DNA of 64,000 nt, from NCBI GenBank assembly GCA_001687465.1, contig LVLI01001229.1, positions 1 through 64,000 of the forward strand, given 5' to 3'. Both the position numbers and the translations under genes were made by a program. Source of the DNA: Halocafeteria seosinensis (taxonomy: Eukaryota > Sar > Bigyra > Bicosoecida). Below the pieces are notes generated by a model that saw only the letters and a program-made list of their open reading frames with translations, ran no database searches and was not told where the DNA came from. Positions 1-11,900 of this stretch are shown here, piece after piece. Position 1 is the first letter of the stretch. Each line of letters starts with the position of its first letter.

Positions 1-508
1 ACCGTGGCATCCCGGTTTCTTCTCTCACAATCTCTCTTCATGCGAATTAAAAGCGTGAAATCACCGGCATCAGCACATCATCGCCAAAGGACCACCTGCG
101 GGGCCATGCTAAACCACTAAACTCTTCGCACGTTTCAGGCACCTATCGTACTGCGCGATTGTACACAATATCTCCTTCTGTACCGTCCCTGTTGTAGGAT
201 TACAACTCGACCCCGAAAACCGAAATGTAGTCTGAGTGAGTTTGCCCCGAGTAGACGGACGAAACACTATCCCGTCTATGAACAATACTGCAGGTCCGTT
301 GCCAGACATGTTCTCTTACTTGCCTAAATTGTTAAGATGCGGATTCCTCTACTGTCCACTGAGAACGAAAGCCCACCACACTTGCTAATATAAGGAATCC
401 ATCGAGTTGCCAACGCGCCTTCCAGGAGTGGTCCAAAATCATCCCCCTACACTCTCATACACGCTCCTGCAACATTTGAACACATCACCATATGAAACTT
501 CAACAAAA
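1..508. other. Upstream non-coding region
   Basis: No gene can be supported here. The frame of the downstream GLUG gene stays open upstream of its first ATG back to a TTG at 407, but nothing in that extension looks like a conserved module. The region presumably holds the promoter and leader of the gene that starts at 509. Confidence 0.4.
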
Positions 509-2809
509 ATGGAGAGCATCCTCCTTATTTCCACAATATACATTCTATCAAACCCTCCATATGTCGGTCCTAATTTTCTCCTTGAAGTTGCATGGATAGG
601 CCCAGCCTTCCTGTCCGTGGAATTTCGGGCGGCCCGGGGCGGGTCGGGAACCTCCCCCGGAAGCCCCCGAAAAAAAAATCACAATTTGTCCGAAGGAATG
701 CTTCCGAATCCAAGCGCTCGTGGAATTGACTCTTTCCTGAATGCTACTCAATTTTCAGACTCGAGCACTAGTGGCTACATGACTAATGGGATAGATGCAT
801 CTCGGGAATCATCTTTATCATTTGTTGCGGCTGGTGCTAGTGGAGGAGAAAGAGAGCGCCTTGTACAATCCTCGTGCTCGTGGTGGCAGAGAGCCGTTGA
901 GCAGGTTTCCATCCAGAAATCCAAGTACATGTGTTATAACAATACGAAAGTGGAGATGTTGTGTTCTATCCGATACTCGAAAGAGTCTGAGAAGATGTCT
1001 GCTGGTGTTGATGAGCAAAGATCCAGTTTCTTGGAGGGAGAAAAGTCAGGAGCGCTGCCGGCAACCGCAAAGCAATGCAATTCATTCGTCCATGCAGCTG
1101 CACCAGGACAACAAGAGAAGACTGAAGCGAATCTTTCGAGGTTGTGTCTTCTCCTGATAAGTGGAATTATGACATTCATCATCGGCCGACACAGAAAGAG
1201 GACGGAGAACAGGATTCCAGCCTCTCGATGGCAAAGGAAGAATGCGTTTATGCACTCTAATACAACAACGCTTTTGTTGCTCTGGAGTATCGTTTCGAGC
1301 ATAGCATTCTTCGTTGTATCGAAAGCAGCCGACTTGAGAGAGAGCATCACGAAGAATCAAGAACCATGCTTCAAGTTTCTCCCTGGACGGAGACTCTTTC
1401 AGTTGAACTGCAGCATATTGGAATGGAGAACTAAGTATGCACCTGAGGACCACATTTCTTTGGGTGTAAATGAGACATTCGACGGGGAAGGAAGGAACAA
1501 CCTCATTGACTTGAGTGATGTCACGAACTTCGAAGGCTTATTCACTGTCCTGCACGATGTCTCCTCATTTGCCGAAGCACCAATCATTAGAAATGTACAT
1601 GTCAGGAACGGAACAACCGCCCGAAATGGTAGTTTTATCGTTCAAAGCTCGCAGAAGTTCTTTGTGGTGGATTCATGTAGTTCAACGGGTATAATTGCAA
1701 AGGAAGGAGCGGGAGGTATATGCGGTTCATACTGTGGCCGCCAATATGGTAGGATCAAGATTTTGAACTCATATTCGACAGGGGACATCGAAGGTGAGCT
1801 ATCAGGTGGGATTGCAGGGCATAGTGTAGGATCTAGGAACGGGGTTGCTCATATATCGCGCTGTCATTCCACGGGAACCATCAAGGCCTCCAATGCAGGC
1901 GGAATCTGCGGACACCGCGCAGGAGCTACCTATGGTGAAATGCATATAACCCAGTCGTATTCGACGGGCGATATTCTTGAAGGTGTCTCCTTTAGTGGTG
2001 GAATTGTTGGTCCCAATGCGGGACATACTCACGGTTTTACGTTCATCACAGAATGCTATAGTGTGGGGAAAATGTCTGCGAAGAAGAGTGGCGGAATTAG
2101 TGGAGGCCATGATGCCGAGGCTCGAGGTGAAGTACACATTACAGATTGCTACAGTCGAGGAGCTGTTGGTGGCGAAAGAGCTGGAGGTATCACTGGATCG
2201 AGCGTAGGCGGCCAAGAAGGCAGGGCCACTGGTAGTGTCTTCATTGCAAACACCTATGCCTCAGGGGATTTCCTCACCACCGAGGTGGCTGGCGGGATTA
2301 TAGGACATATACTCGGTGGAGCCACGGGAAACATTCAAGTCAATTACTCTGTTCATAATGGTGCTGCCCAATTAGTAGGTGAAGATCCGGGAGATAATCT
2401 GAATGCTACTGGGAATTCTGACAACCTTACAGATATTCGAGGTAGGCTTTATGAATACGGAGGAGGGCAACAGTGGAGCGACCGTATTTGGGCAGTTTCC
2501 GGGAGTGACGAATTTCCTATCCTTCGCTTTCAACTACCAGACCATTCATCGACTCCTACAGCGTCGCTCGCGCCAACGGCCTCGCATTTGACTTCGCCAT
2601 TTAGCACGGAAGTTGCCTCTGTCTCACCGAGCGTCTCTAGATCTCCTATCCTTGGAAGCTTTCCACCCACCGTCCCCTCAAGGGGCAATTCCTCCTCAGG
2701 CACGGAAGATAACATGGTAAGAGAACCTCAACGTCGGATAGCAAATTTTCGGACGAAAGAGCGCGATCTGAGAATCCCCATGCGTCGAGCTGAATGCAAG
2801 AGAGAATAA
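509..2809 (+). CDS. Secreted GLUG-repeat beta-solenoid protein with N- and C-terminal caps
   Basis: This 766-residue frame (first in-frame ATG at 509) contains seven GLUG-like repeats of about 33 residues, each with a G-G-I-x-G turn followed by a C/S-Y-S-T-G-like strand, at roughly residues 390-610. They are preceded by a cap module that starts A-D-L-R-E after a strong hydrophobic segment (ATG at 1250, residue 248). They are followed by a conserved cap containing D-I-R-G-R-L-Y, two Trp and I-L-R-F-Q-L, then a short Ser/Thr/Pro tail. GLUG repeats are known from secreted beta-helical adhesins. The protein is probably exported and extracellular. The 247 residues before the hydrophobic segment are open but unlike anything in the paralogues, so translation may really start at 1250 with a classical signal peptide. 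No transmembrane anchor is seen at the C terminus. Paralogues lie at 41907-64000. The exact function is unknown. Confidence 0.82.
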   Translation: MESILLISTIYILSNPPYVGPNFLLEVAWIGPAFLSVEFRAARGGSGTSPGSPRKKNHNLSEGMLPNPSARGIDSFLNATQFSDSSTSGYMTNGIDASRESSLSFVAAGASGGERERLVQSSCSWWQRAVEQVSIQKSKYMCYNNTKVEMLCSIRYSKESEKMSAGVDEQRSSFLEGEKSGALPATAKQCNSFVHAAAPGQQEKTEANLSRLCLLLISGIMTFIIGRHRKRTENRIPASRWQRKNAFMHSNTTTLLLLWSIVSSIAFFVVSKAADLRESITKNQEPCFKFLPGRRLFQLNCSILEWRTKYAPEDHISLGVNETFDGEGRNNLIDLSDVTNFEGLFTVLHDVSSFAEAPIIRNVHVRNGTTARNGSFIVQSSQKFFVVDSCSSTGIIAKEGAGGICGSYCGRQYGRIKILNSYSTGDIEGELSGGIAGHSVGSRNGVAHISRCHSTGTIKASNAGGICGHRAGATYGEMHITQSYSTGDILEGVSFSGGIVGPNAGHTHGFTFITECYSVGKMSAKKSGGISGGHDAEARGEVHITDCYSRGAVGGERAGGITGSSVGGQEGRATGSVFIANTYASGDFLTTEVAGGIIGHILGGATGNIQVNYSVHNGAAQLVGEDPGDNLNATGNSDNLTDIRGRLYEYGGGQQWSDRIWAVSGSDEFPILRFQLPDHSSTPTASLAPTASHLTSPFSTEVASVSPSVSRSPILGSFPPTVPSRGNSSSGTEDNMVREPQRRIANFRTKERDLRIPMRRAECKRE

Positions 2810-2934
2810 AAGTAGCTGAGCCCCTTACCAAATAATTAGTTGTTTCCTTGGACGCGAACATACGGCTGTTTGAGTAAATTCTCAACGCTTGTCCTTTTTT
2901 CGTTTCATCCTGTCAGTCCATTCCGAACTGTTAT

Positions 2935-3650
2935 TCCATAGGGAGAAATGAAGGATCGAACGCAAGTGGCAGTGTGGACTTTGCGGGACAAGAAGGCGGG
3001 AATGTGTATACGGTATCACTCAGTGCTACTCCACCGGGAATATTATGGGCTCTGGCCGACATGGTGGAGGAATTGTGGGACCAAATGCGGGGCAAAGGCA
3101 TGGCATAGTGGCTATTGAGCAGTGCTACAGCACGGAGGAAATAGCACAAGAAGTAAGTGGCGGGATACCGGGAGGCCATGAAGCGGAAATTTTGATAGGG
3201 TGCTTATCAGTAATTCCTACACTCGAAAGGGGAGGGGGAGATATACGGTATATGTATATACCATTTACATATACCAGGAGGCATCTTAGGAACTGAACAA
3301 CTGGGTTCTGCAACGGGTAGTGCGTGCGGTTACTAGTAATCTATATGGCCCAGTAGCTGCAGATGAAGCCGGTGGAATCTTGGATTTTATACTCACGGAG
3401 GGGAGTGGTACAATTGCTGTCAGTTACTCAGTGTACGACAATGGTGGTCCGGATTCATCACTATCCACGAAGCAATTTGGTTACACGCCATTCAGGGAAT
3501 TTGGATAGTATTCGGGGCCGGTTGACAAATTTGAGGGAATCCAGCGCTGGAGTGATGAGATCTGGACTGTATGAGGCGACGACGTACCCATTTTGCGGTT
3601 TCGGCTCTCAGGGCATCTATGCTCCAGCCCACAGGAGCGAGAACCAAAAT
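2935..3650 (+). pseudogene. Decayed GLUG-family pseudogene fragment
   Basis: Pieces of the GLUG family appear here in different frames. Around 2960-3010 there is an A-G-Q-E-G-G-N-V-Y-like strand. At 3025-3190 there is Q-C-Y-S-T-G followed by G-G-I-V-G-P-N-A-G, matching the intact gene upstream. At 3275-3450 there are relics of the last repeats, including S-Y-S-V-Y-D-N. At 3530-3610 the C-terminal cap remains as Q-R-W-S-D-E-I-W and I-L-R-F-R-L, interrupted by a TGA. At least three frame changes and several stops separate the pieces. The order of pieces follows the 3' half of the gene at 509-2809, so this is most simply a broken tandem copy of it. Confidence 0.75.
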
Positions 3651-4384
3651 ATTGTGACCGCTCCCAGGTCGGATAGATAGCTACGGAGCTTGTCGAAACA
3701 ATGCATATGACATATGTAAGAGTGTACCAGATTAAATAAATCCTCAGCGTGTGACATGCTGGGTTGTTCCCATCCAAACTGCCCTCTTACACACTTGTAC
3801 TTGCAAAAGCTCCAGAAAATACAGGCACAGCCCACACAGCCAGTGTTTCTGACTTCTTTTTGTACGTCTGCAAGGTGTAAATCTTAGCTAGTTGACTGGT
3901 GACTTCTTAAGTTTCCATTGTTCCTTTTTTCAGGGACGCGAATCTGCTGTACAGTGCCATTGCTCTCGGCCCAAATAAAAAAGTCGAAGATGACGGGTCC
4001 CTAAGGTAGGGAGTTTTGTTGGGAACTCCGGTGTGGGGCAGAGAATGCGTAATCATATCAATGTTCAGGGAGGAAATGGGAGGTTCTATTAAACTGTTGC
4101 AAAAGTTTGCCTGACTCCTGTGTTGATTGCAAACTGGTCACGTATCACCCGCGAGACTAAAGTTCGGTGGTGGATTGGTGAAGTCGTCATAATCGACCTT
4201 GAAGACATTATGAAAATCAATGACCACAGTACGCCGTTGAAGGGCGTCATCCACGTTATCAAAATCCGGCAAACTGTACATGTCACGTGAAGTACGGTCA
4301 AAATTTTTTTATATTTTGTGTTTTTATATTTTTTTTTGTATTTTAGAATTTTTAGTCTCCCGGGTGATACTCACGCGAGTCGCG

Positions 4385-4520
4385 CCTGAAGCGTTTGCGA
4401 GCTCAAGCAACGGGGCGTGGGTGATTCCTCCCCAATGCATGAATGCCAGGTATTTGAATAAGTTTGGATCGATCAATTGAAACAATCATGCACAACCACA
4501 TCACATTCAACCCCCTGCAA
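4385..4520 (+). repeat. Diverged direct repeat, copy 1
   Basis: This stretch and 4750-4925 share a run of matching blocks in the same order: GCCTGAAG, GAGCTCAAGCAAC, CCTCCCCA, ATGAATACCAGGTATTTG-like, GATCGATTGAAACAA and CACATCACATTCA. Copy 2 carries about 40 extra bases in the middle. No coding potential is supported. The repeat could be a remnant of a small non-autonomous mobile element or a local duplication. Confidence 0.6.
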
Positions 4521-4749
4521 CGGACATAATAAAGTATCTGTCAACTGAGCACTTTTCCGTCTTCAATGTAGTTCACTTGATGAATTCCGGAGTCTTCTTG
4601 GCCCACTGAGAGCAGCAAGAACGTGTCTCCTTGAGTGACGAAAGGTAACCAATGACGAAGTCCATAAACTGCTGATAGGAGTGATTCCCCCAAACATCTA
4701 TATTAACCAGACTCTTGTACAAACTGCAAACTGGCCACGTAAGGCCGGC

Positions 4750-4925
4750 CTGAAGTGTTTCCAGAGCTCAAGCAACAGGGCGTCTCCTTCCTCCCCAGTG
4801 CCCGCCATTCATACATGTACACCCATGGTTAAATCCCAGGAATTCATGAATACCAGGTATTTGAATAAGCTTGGACTGATCGATTGAAACAACCATCCAC
4901 AACCTCATCACATTCAGCCCCCTGC
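4750..4925 (+). repeat. Diverged direct repeat, copy 2
   Basis: Second copy of the repeat at 4385-4520, about 365 bp downstream in the same orientation. It carries an insertion relative to copy 1 around 4795-4845. No target-site duplication or terminal inverted repeat was seen, so the mechanism of duplication is open. Confidence 0.6.
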
Positions 4926-5980
4926 CACGGGGGCACACAAACGATGGGACTAGTGCGGAATTGTTGGTTGTTGACTCACACACTCCCCACGCACGTAAGG
5001 AGGAAACTTTATATACATAGTTGGTATTCACTTCAATTCAATTCAGTGTTGTGTCCATTCACTGATCACATCGTCCCAAATCGCCGAATTGCCTGTACGA
5101 ATGAATCACTGGAACTGTCTTACCTGCACTTGAAAGAATGGATCCAATTGTTGCCAGTCCATTTACAAGGATACTTTGCGGGTCTGTATGTATGAATTCA
5201 TCCCCTAGAACGAAGGCCCTAAGTGGCGCTAAAGCGACGGTTCCAGAGTCCTGGGTCCCTCGTCGCTGACGGTGGAACTGCACACCCTGACTCGCTTACG
5301 AAATGTGTACCAAGCCGACTCACACAGTGGATAAGTTGTAAAGACGAAGTTATCTTTTGCGTGGTGAGCATTCAAAGAATCATCGACTCTTAATGCAGCA
5401 AACTGTTTCCCGTTTTACTCACGGGTTTGGATGTAAGTATGCTGCATTCTTGACATGCAGAATGCGGATCATATACAAATATTTAACGCCTTCTCCCACG
5501 ATAAGCAGCCTTTCAATATCATCCAAGTCGATGATACGCTTACAAAATTCTCCTCGCCTCGCTGCGGACATGTGGAAAAGAAGTCTGTTTTGCAAGGCAT
5601 TACTGTATTCCACAATCAGCTTCGAAGGCATTGTTGTTGCTGTAGCTTTTACCTTGTGCGAGTGGCCAGTGGCAGGAGGCTTCCTTCCCCGCCCAGGGTT
5701 CCCGAATTTACGTTGGCGTCAGGAAGTCGTAAAGGTCGCAAAACACCATATCCAAGCAAATATACATAGTTAAACAATTTCGAGAGCATGGTTTGTTCAG
5801 ATGATGCTTGGGACACTTTTTTTTATTCAAGTGAATCATGCATGAAGACCGACAACGGAGGGAATGGAATGAGGGAAGCGACGTCGTGGTCCGCCTTCTT
5901 GCCAGTTGTTCGCACGCACGTCCAGCCAACTCCTTAACTAACAAGGCGCTATTCTACAACCACAGGGACACCCAGTCGTG

Positions 5981-8900
5981 ATGGAGGCTCGTGCGCGAGA
6001 ATACGTGGAGCAAGCGTCGGAATCGGGTGGTCAGGGACGCTATGAGGAGGCTCTGAAATACGCCAACAAGGCTCTGATTATTCCAGGAATCGACCCCGAT
6101 GTGAAATTCGACGGCTTGGTGTACAAAGCCATTGCATTGTATAATTTGGACCGGAACGAGGAGGCGATCGATTATTTCAGTCAAGCGTTGGAAATTCGCC
6201 CCGAGGACACGGATGTCTTGAGTGCCAAAGGCATGGCGTTCGAGAGCTTGGGACGCTTCCAAAGAGCCGTTGAATGTTACGATACCGTGCTGGAACTGAA
6301 TTCGGAGGATTTGGGTGCTTTAGGAAACAAGGGTAACTCTTTGCGGTGTTTGGGTCGAAATGAAGAGGCGATCGAGTATTATGATAAAGTCTTAACGCTG
6401 GTTCCCGAAGATGCCTTGGCTCGGAATAACAAAGGACTGGCGCTGGAGAACCTGAACCGAAACCAGGAAGCGCTTCAGTGTTACAATGAAACTTTGACCC
6501 TCGAACCCGATTACGCTGCGGCACTCAATAATAAAGGCAATGTTCTACAGAACATGGAACGGTACGAAGAAGCGATTGGATGCTATAATCGAGCCATGGA
6601 TATCCAACCAGATGATCCAGTGGCCTATATTAATAAGGGAACGACATTCCGAGCTCTCAATCGGGTGGAAGAAGCCATTGAATGTTATAACAAGGCTGCC
6701 GGATTTAGTTCGGATAGGGATCGAGCATTACATTACAAAGGCAATGCTCTAAGCTACCTGGGTCGGCATGAAGAAGCTCTCGCCTGTTACAATGAAGCAA
6801 TTGAACTACAACCTGAGAACGCTGAAGTTCTTGCTAACAAAGGGGATGCTCTCAAGACTCTCGGAAGAGATGAAGAAGCCGTAAACTGTTTCGACAAGGC
6901 AATCGAATTGCATCCGGATGATGCTCGGTCTCTTAACAATAAAGGACTAGCACTGAAGGACTTGGGTCGAGCGGATGAAGCTCTTGAGTGTTATAACAAG
7001 GCATTAGAGCTCCGACCTGACTTCGCAACAGCGCTTAGCAACAAAGGAGTGGCACTTACGGCACTCAGAAGATATGAAGAGGCGATAGAGCTGTTTGATA
7101 AAACCTTGGGGATTGAGTTCGAAGATGCACTGGCTTTGGCCGATAAGGGTAATGCTCTGAGGGACTTGAATCGGCTGGAGGAAGCCATTGAGTGCTATGA
7201 CAAATCCCTTCAACTCAATCCGCAAAATGCGGATGCACTCTGCGACAAAGGAACTGCACTATTCAAATTAGAACGGAGAGAGGAAGCAATTGAATGCTAC
7301 GACGCAGCCCTGGGGCTCCAGCCCGAGAACTCCGAGGCGCTAAAGTCTAAAGGGCACGCTTTGTATGCGCTAGACAGGAATAGAGAGGCAATAGAGTGCT
7401 ACACAAAAGCTCTCAAACTTCACCCAAATTATGGCGATGCGTTACGCAACAAAGGAAATGCTCTAAAGAAACTGTCCCGGTATGAAGAAGCTATTGAGAC
7501 TTATGACAGCGCTATTGCTACTGGTAACGTCGATGCGGAAACGTTTTACAATAAAGGGGCATCACTCGAATGTCTTGAGCGTGATGAAGAAGCTCTAGAA
7601 TGCTATGATAAAGCTGTCGAACTCGACGACACCTATTTTGATGCTCATTACAGAAAAGGGTACCTCTCGAAGAAGCTTGAGAAAACAGAAGATGCGATCT
7701 CCTCTTTTGATAACGCGCTTCATATCAACGGAGATGATGTCAATGCTTTGGATCATAAGGGAAAAGCGCTTCAAAAAGTAGGCAGATACGAAGAAGCTGT
7801 AGAATGTTTCGACAAGGTAATTGAACTACAGCCAGAGAACAGCGAAACGCATTGCAATAGAGCACTTGCGGCGGTTGCGCTTGATAGGAAGGAAGAAGCG
7901 GTGAAATCCTTTGATAAGACCCTCCAAATTCAACCCGACAATATAATCGCATTGTTGGGCAAAGCAGACGCATTGAAGGATCTAGAGCGGAATGAGGAAG
8001 CTGTAAAGTGCTACGAAAAGGTACTTGAGCGCCAGGTAGGGGACAAGCAGGTGTTCCGAAATAAAGGGATAGTGTTACGTCGGCTCAAGAGGAACAAGGA
8101 TGCCTTGACATGTTATGATGATGTACTTGAACAAGACCCTCAGGATATCTTCATCCTGACGGAAAAGGGACATGCCCTACGTTCGGTTAGGAAATTTGAT
8201 CAGGCTATCGAATGTTACGATGGTGCCCTAGAGCTTGACAGCGATTACTACAATGCATTGATTGGGAAGGCGTATGCGCTTTCTCAAAATGCTTCGAATA
8301 AAGAAGCGCTGAAACTGTTTAATAGGTCAGTCAAGTTAAGTCCCGAAGATTCTAATGCTTTTTATGGCAAAGGGGTGGCACTTAGAAACCTTGAGAGGCA
8401 TGAAGAAGCAATAGCTTGTTTTGACAAAGCATTGGAAATCCAAACACAATTTCTTGATGCTTTGCACAATAAAGGCAATTGCCTTAGGGACCTAAGTCGG
8501 CATGAAGAAGCTATCGATTATTATGATAAAGTGCTGGAAGTGAACCCAAAGCACGTAAACGCTCTCAAGAATAAAGGATTATGCCTTTGGAATCTCCACC
8601 AAAATGATAAAGCCATTGAATGTTACGACCGGGCGCTCGAGATAAATCCTGAGTACGTACATATACTGAACAATAAGGGGAACGCATTAAAAAATCTTGG
8701 CCGAAACGAAGAAGCGATAGCCTGCTACGATAAAGCCATACAACTTCAGCCCAACTACGCAAGCGCTTTCAATAATAAAGGGCTAGCTCTTGAGAGTCTA
8801 GGTTGCAGCCAGGATGCTATCGAGTGTTATGATAAGGCGGTTGAATTACAACCGGACTTTAGTCGAGCGCTTTCTAACAAAGGAGTAGCGCTTGCCTCCC

Positions 8901-11900
8901 TTGGAATGAACGAAGAAGCTCTAGAGGTGTTCGACAGGACCCTGGAAGTTAAACCCGACGACATCGTCACATTAATCGACAAAGGAAACGCCCTTAGGGA
9001 TCTGAACAGAACCGATGAAGCATTCGAGTATTATGACAAAGCTCTCAAACTCCAACCGGCAAATCCTTATGCGTTCGTCTGTAAAGCGACAGCACTAAGC
9101 AGAGCTAATCGGCATGTGGAAGCTATTACAAATTATAGCAAAGGGATAAACCTTCGATCCGACGACGCATTCGCTATTCACGGTATGGGCGCTGCGCTGA
9201 AAAGCCTTGGTAGGTTGGAAGAGGCCATGGAATGTTATGATAGAGCCATCGAAATACAACCGGATTACATTGGTGCTCTCCAAAGCAGAGCGAATTGCTT
9301 AAGGGACCTTGAGCAATATGAAGATGCCATTGAAGGTTATGACAAGGTTCTTTCTCTCGATCCGCAGCATACCAATGCACTTACAAACAAAGGACTAGCA
9401 CTTTGGAATGTGTTCCGTAACGAAGAAGCCGTCCAGTGCTATGATCGAGTTCTACGGCAACAGCCAAATTCGTTGAGTGTGCTAGGAGCTAAAGGCATGG
9501 CTTTGGAAAGCTTAAAAAGATACGAGGAGGCTTTGGTCTGCTACAACAAGGCTTTGAAGATTGAGTCAAAAGAAATGGGAGCTTTGGGTAATAAAGGCAA
9601 TTGTTTAAGTAATTTGGAAAGGTATGAGGAAGCTATCAAATGTTACGACGAGGTGCTTGAAATCGATCCACGAAACATCCTTGCGCTTAACAACAAAGGG
9701 ATCGCACTGGAGAGTCTGGAACGATACGAAGAGGCTCTTAACTGCTATGATGAGACACTAGAGCTTGAGCCCGGATTTTCGGCCGCTTTCCGCAACAAGG
9801 GCAGCACTCTTATGAATTTGGGTAGAAACGAGGAAGCCATTGCATGCTTCGACGGAGCACTAGGTTTACAACCTGACTTTTCGTCCGCAATGCGAGAAAA
9901 GGGAGATGCATTGGGGACTCTAAACCGCGATGAAGAGGCAATTGAGTGCTACAACCGAGCTCTCGAGTTAAATAGAAAAGATTCCAACGCCCTGATAAAC
10001 AAAGGAAGGACGCTTTCCAAGTTGGGGAAAAGTAAAGAAGCCATAAAATGTTTTGATAAAGCAGTTAAATCAGGTTTAGATCCAGGGAAGGCGTTGCTAC
10101 ATAAAGGGGTGCATCTACGGCATCTCAGCAGAAGCGACGAGGCAGTAGAATGCTTCGGTGCTGCTTTGGGGTTTTATCCTGAATCGACTAAAATTTTCCT
10201 CGAAAAGGCTCATGCACTGAGAGATCTGCGTCGCTATGAATCCGCAATAGGGTGCTACGACGTAGTGCTGGCTGAAAACTCTGACATCGCTGATGCGTGG
10301 AGCGGTAAAGGTAGTGCACTTCGTGGTCTGGGCATGAATCAGGAAGCTCTTGCTTGCTACGAGGAAGCACTCTCATTGGAGCCTGCTGACGGTCATTTTT
10401 ACCACAATAAAGGATGTGCTCTTAGGGATTTATGTCAGAACGAAGAAGCTCTTGAATGTTACAATAAGGCATTAGAGTTACAACCAGTCTCGGCTGAGAC
10501 CCTCCGCAATAAAGGAACCGTGCTCATTGCCCTAAACAAGAACGAACAGGCGAATGACTTTTTAGATCAGGCGCTTGAGCTCGAGCCAAATGATTATATC
10601 GCGTGGACTGAAAAGGGAAACGCACTGAGAAATTTAAACCTCACCAGTGCGGCTATCAAATGTTATGACAAGGCAATTGAACTGGATCCGCACTCACCTC
10701 ATGCGTTCAATGGAAAAGGCAACACGTTTATCGATTTGCATAAGTACGACGAAGCTCTGAGGAATTACAATAAAGCTCTCAAAATTAAACCCGATTACAT
10801 CGAAGCGATAAACAACAAAGGACACGCTTTAAGAGGGCTGCATCGATACGAGGAAGCTATTGAGTATTATGATCGAGCGTTAAAGACCGCACCGGATAAT
10901 ACAGACAGTTTGATTGAGAAAGGAACTACATTATGCGAGCTTGTTCGCTATGACGAAGCCATAAAGTGCTACGACAGAGTCCTTGATATTCAACCGGATA
11001 ACGTTGACGCCTTTCTCAGGAAAGCGAATACTCTTAAGAACATTGGGCGAAATGAAGAAGCCATCGCATGCTATGACTCTGCGCTGGAACTGGAACCAGA
11101 CAATCAGAATGTGTTGAACGGGAAAGGAAGCACGCTCAAGAATCTCAACAAGAACGAGCAGGCAATCCTTTGTTACGATAAGGTGCTTCAGCATGTACCA
11201 GATAACGTCATCGCGCTTCGCAACAAAGGCAATGCTCTCGAAAAGTTACACCGGTACGAGGAAGCTATAACGTGCTACGATAACTTACTCAGCTATCATC
11301 CTGAAAGCGCTAGTACTTTAGTCGATAAGGGAATTACATTAAGCGCCGTCGGTCGGGACGAAGAAGCAATCTCGTCCTATGATGAAGCGCTTGTACTTCA
11401 GCCGAAGGACACGCGGACCTTGATACTGAAGGGGACATCACTCCAAAGACTCAAGCGTTGGGAAGAAGCTGTCCACTGTTATGACCAGATCCTGGAATTG
11501 CAATCCGACGAAATCGATGCCTTGAAGAATAAAGCCGATGCGCTGAGAAACTTGAATAGGAATAAGCAAGCTATAGCACATTATGATAAAGTACTAGTGA
11601 TTCAATCTGACCATTGGGACGCCATTTGTGGCAAGGGACTGGCGCTGAAGAAGTTGGATCGTGACGAAGAAGCGATTGAATGTTTCGACGAAGCACTGGG
11701 ATTAGAGGGAGATTCCGCTTTGGCATACCGTTACAAAGGTGACACGTTGACAAAGATGAATAGAGCTGAGGAAGCACTGGAGTGCTATGATAAGGCGCTA
11801 TCCTTGCAGCCTGACGATGTCATGGCCTATATGGGCACCGCCACTGCTCTACGAAGCCTGAACAGGACAGACGAAGCTATTGATTGTTATGATAGGGTAA

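Larger units (their letters stand above)
3651..5980. other. Non-coding interval between GLUG relic and TPR gene
   Basis: No frame here shows recognisable protein motifs. The ORFs present are short and overlap on both strands. The interval contains a diverged direct repeat (annotated separately) and a small hairpin-capable stretch near 4010-4030. The region just before 5981 should contain the promoter of the giant TPR gene, but no defined element could be recognised. Confidence 0.4.
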
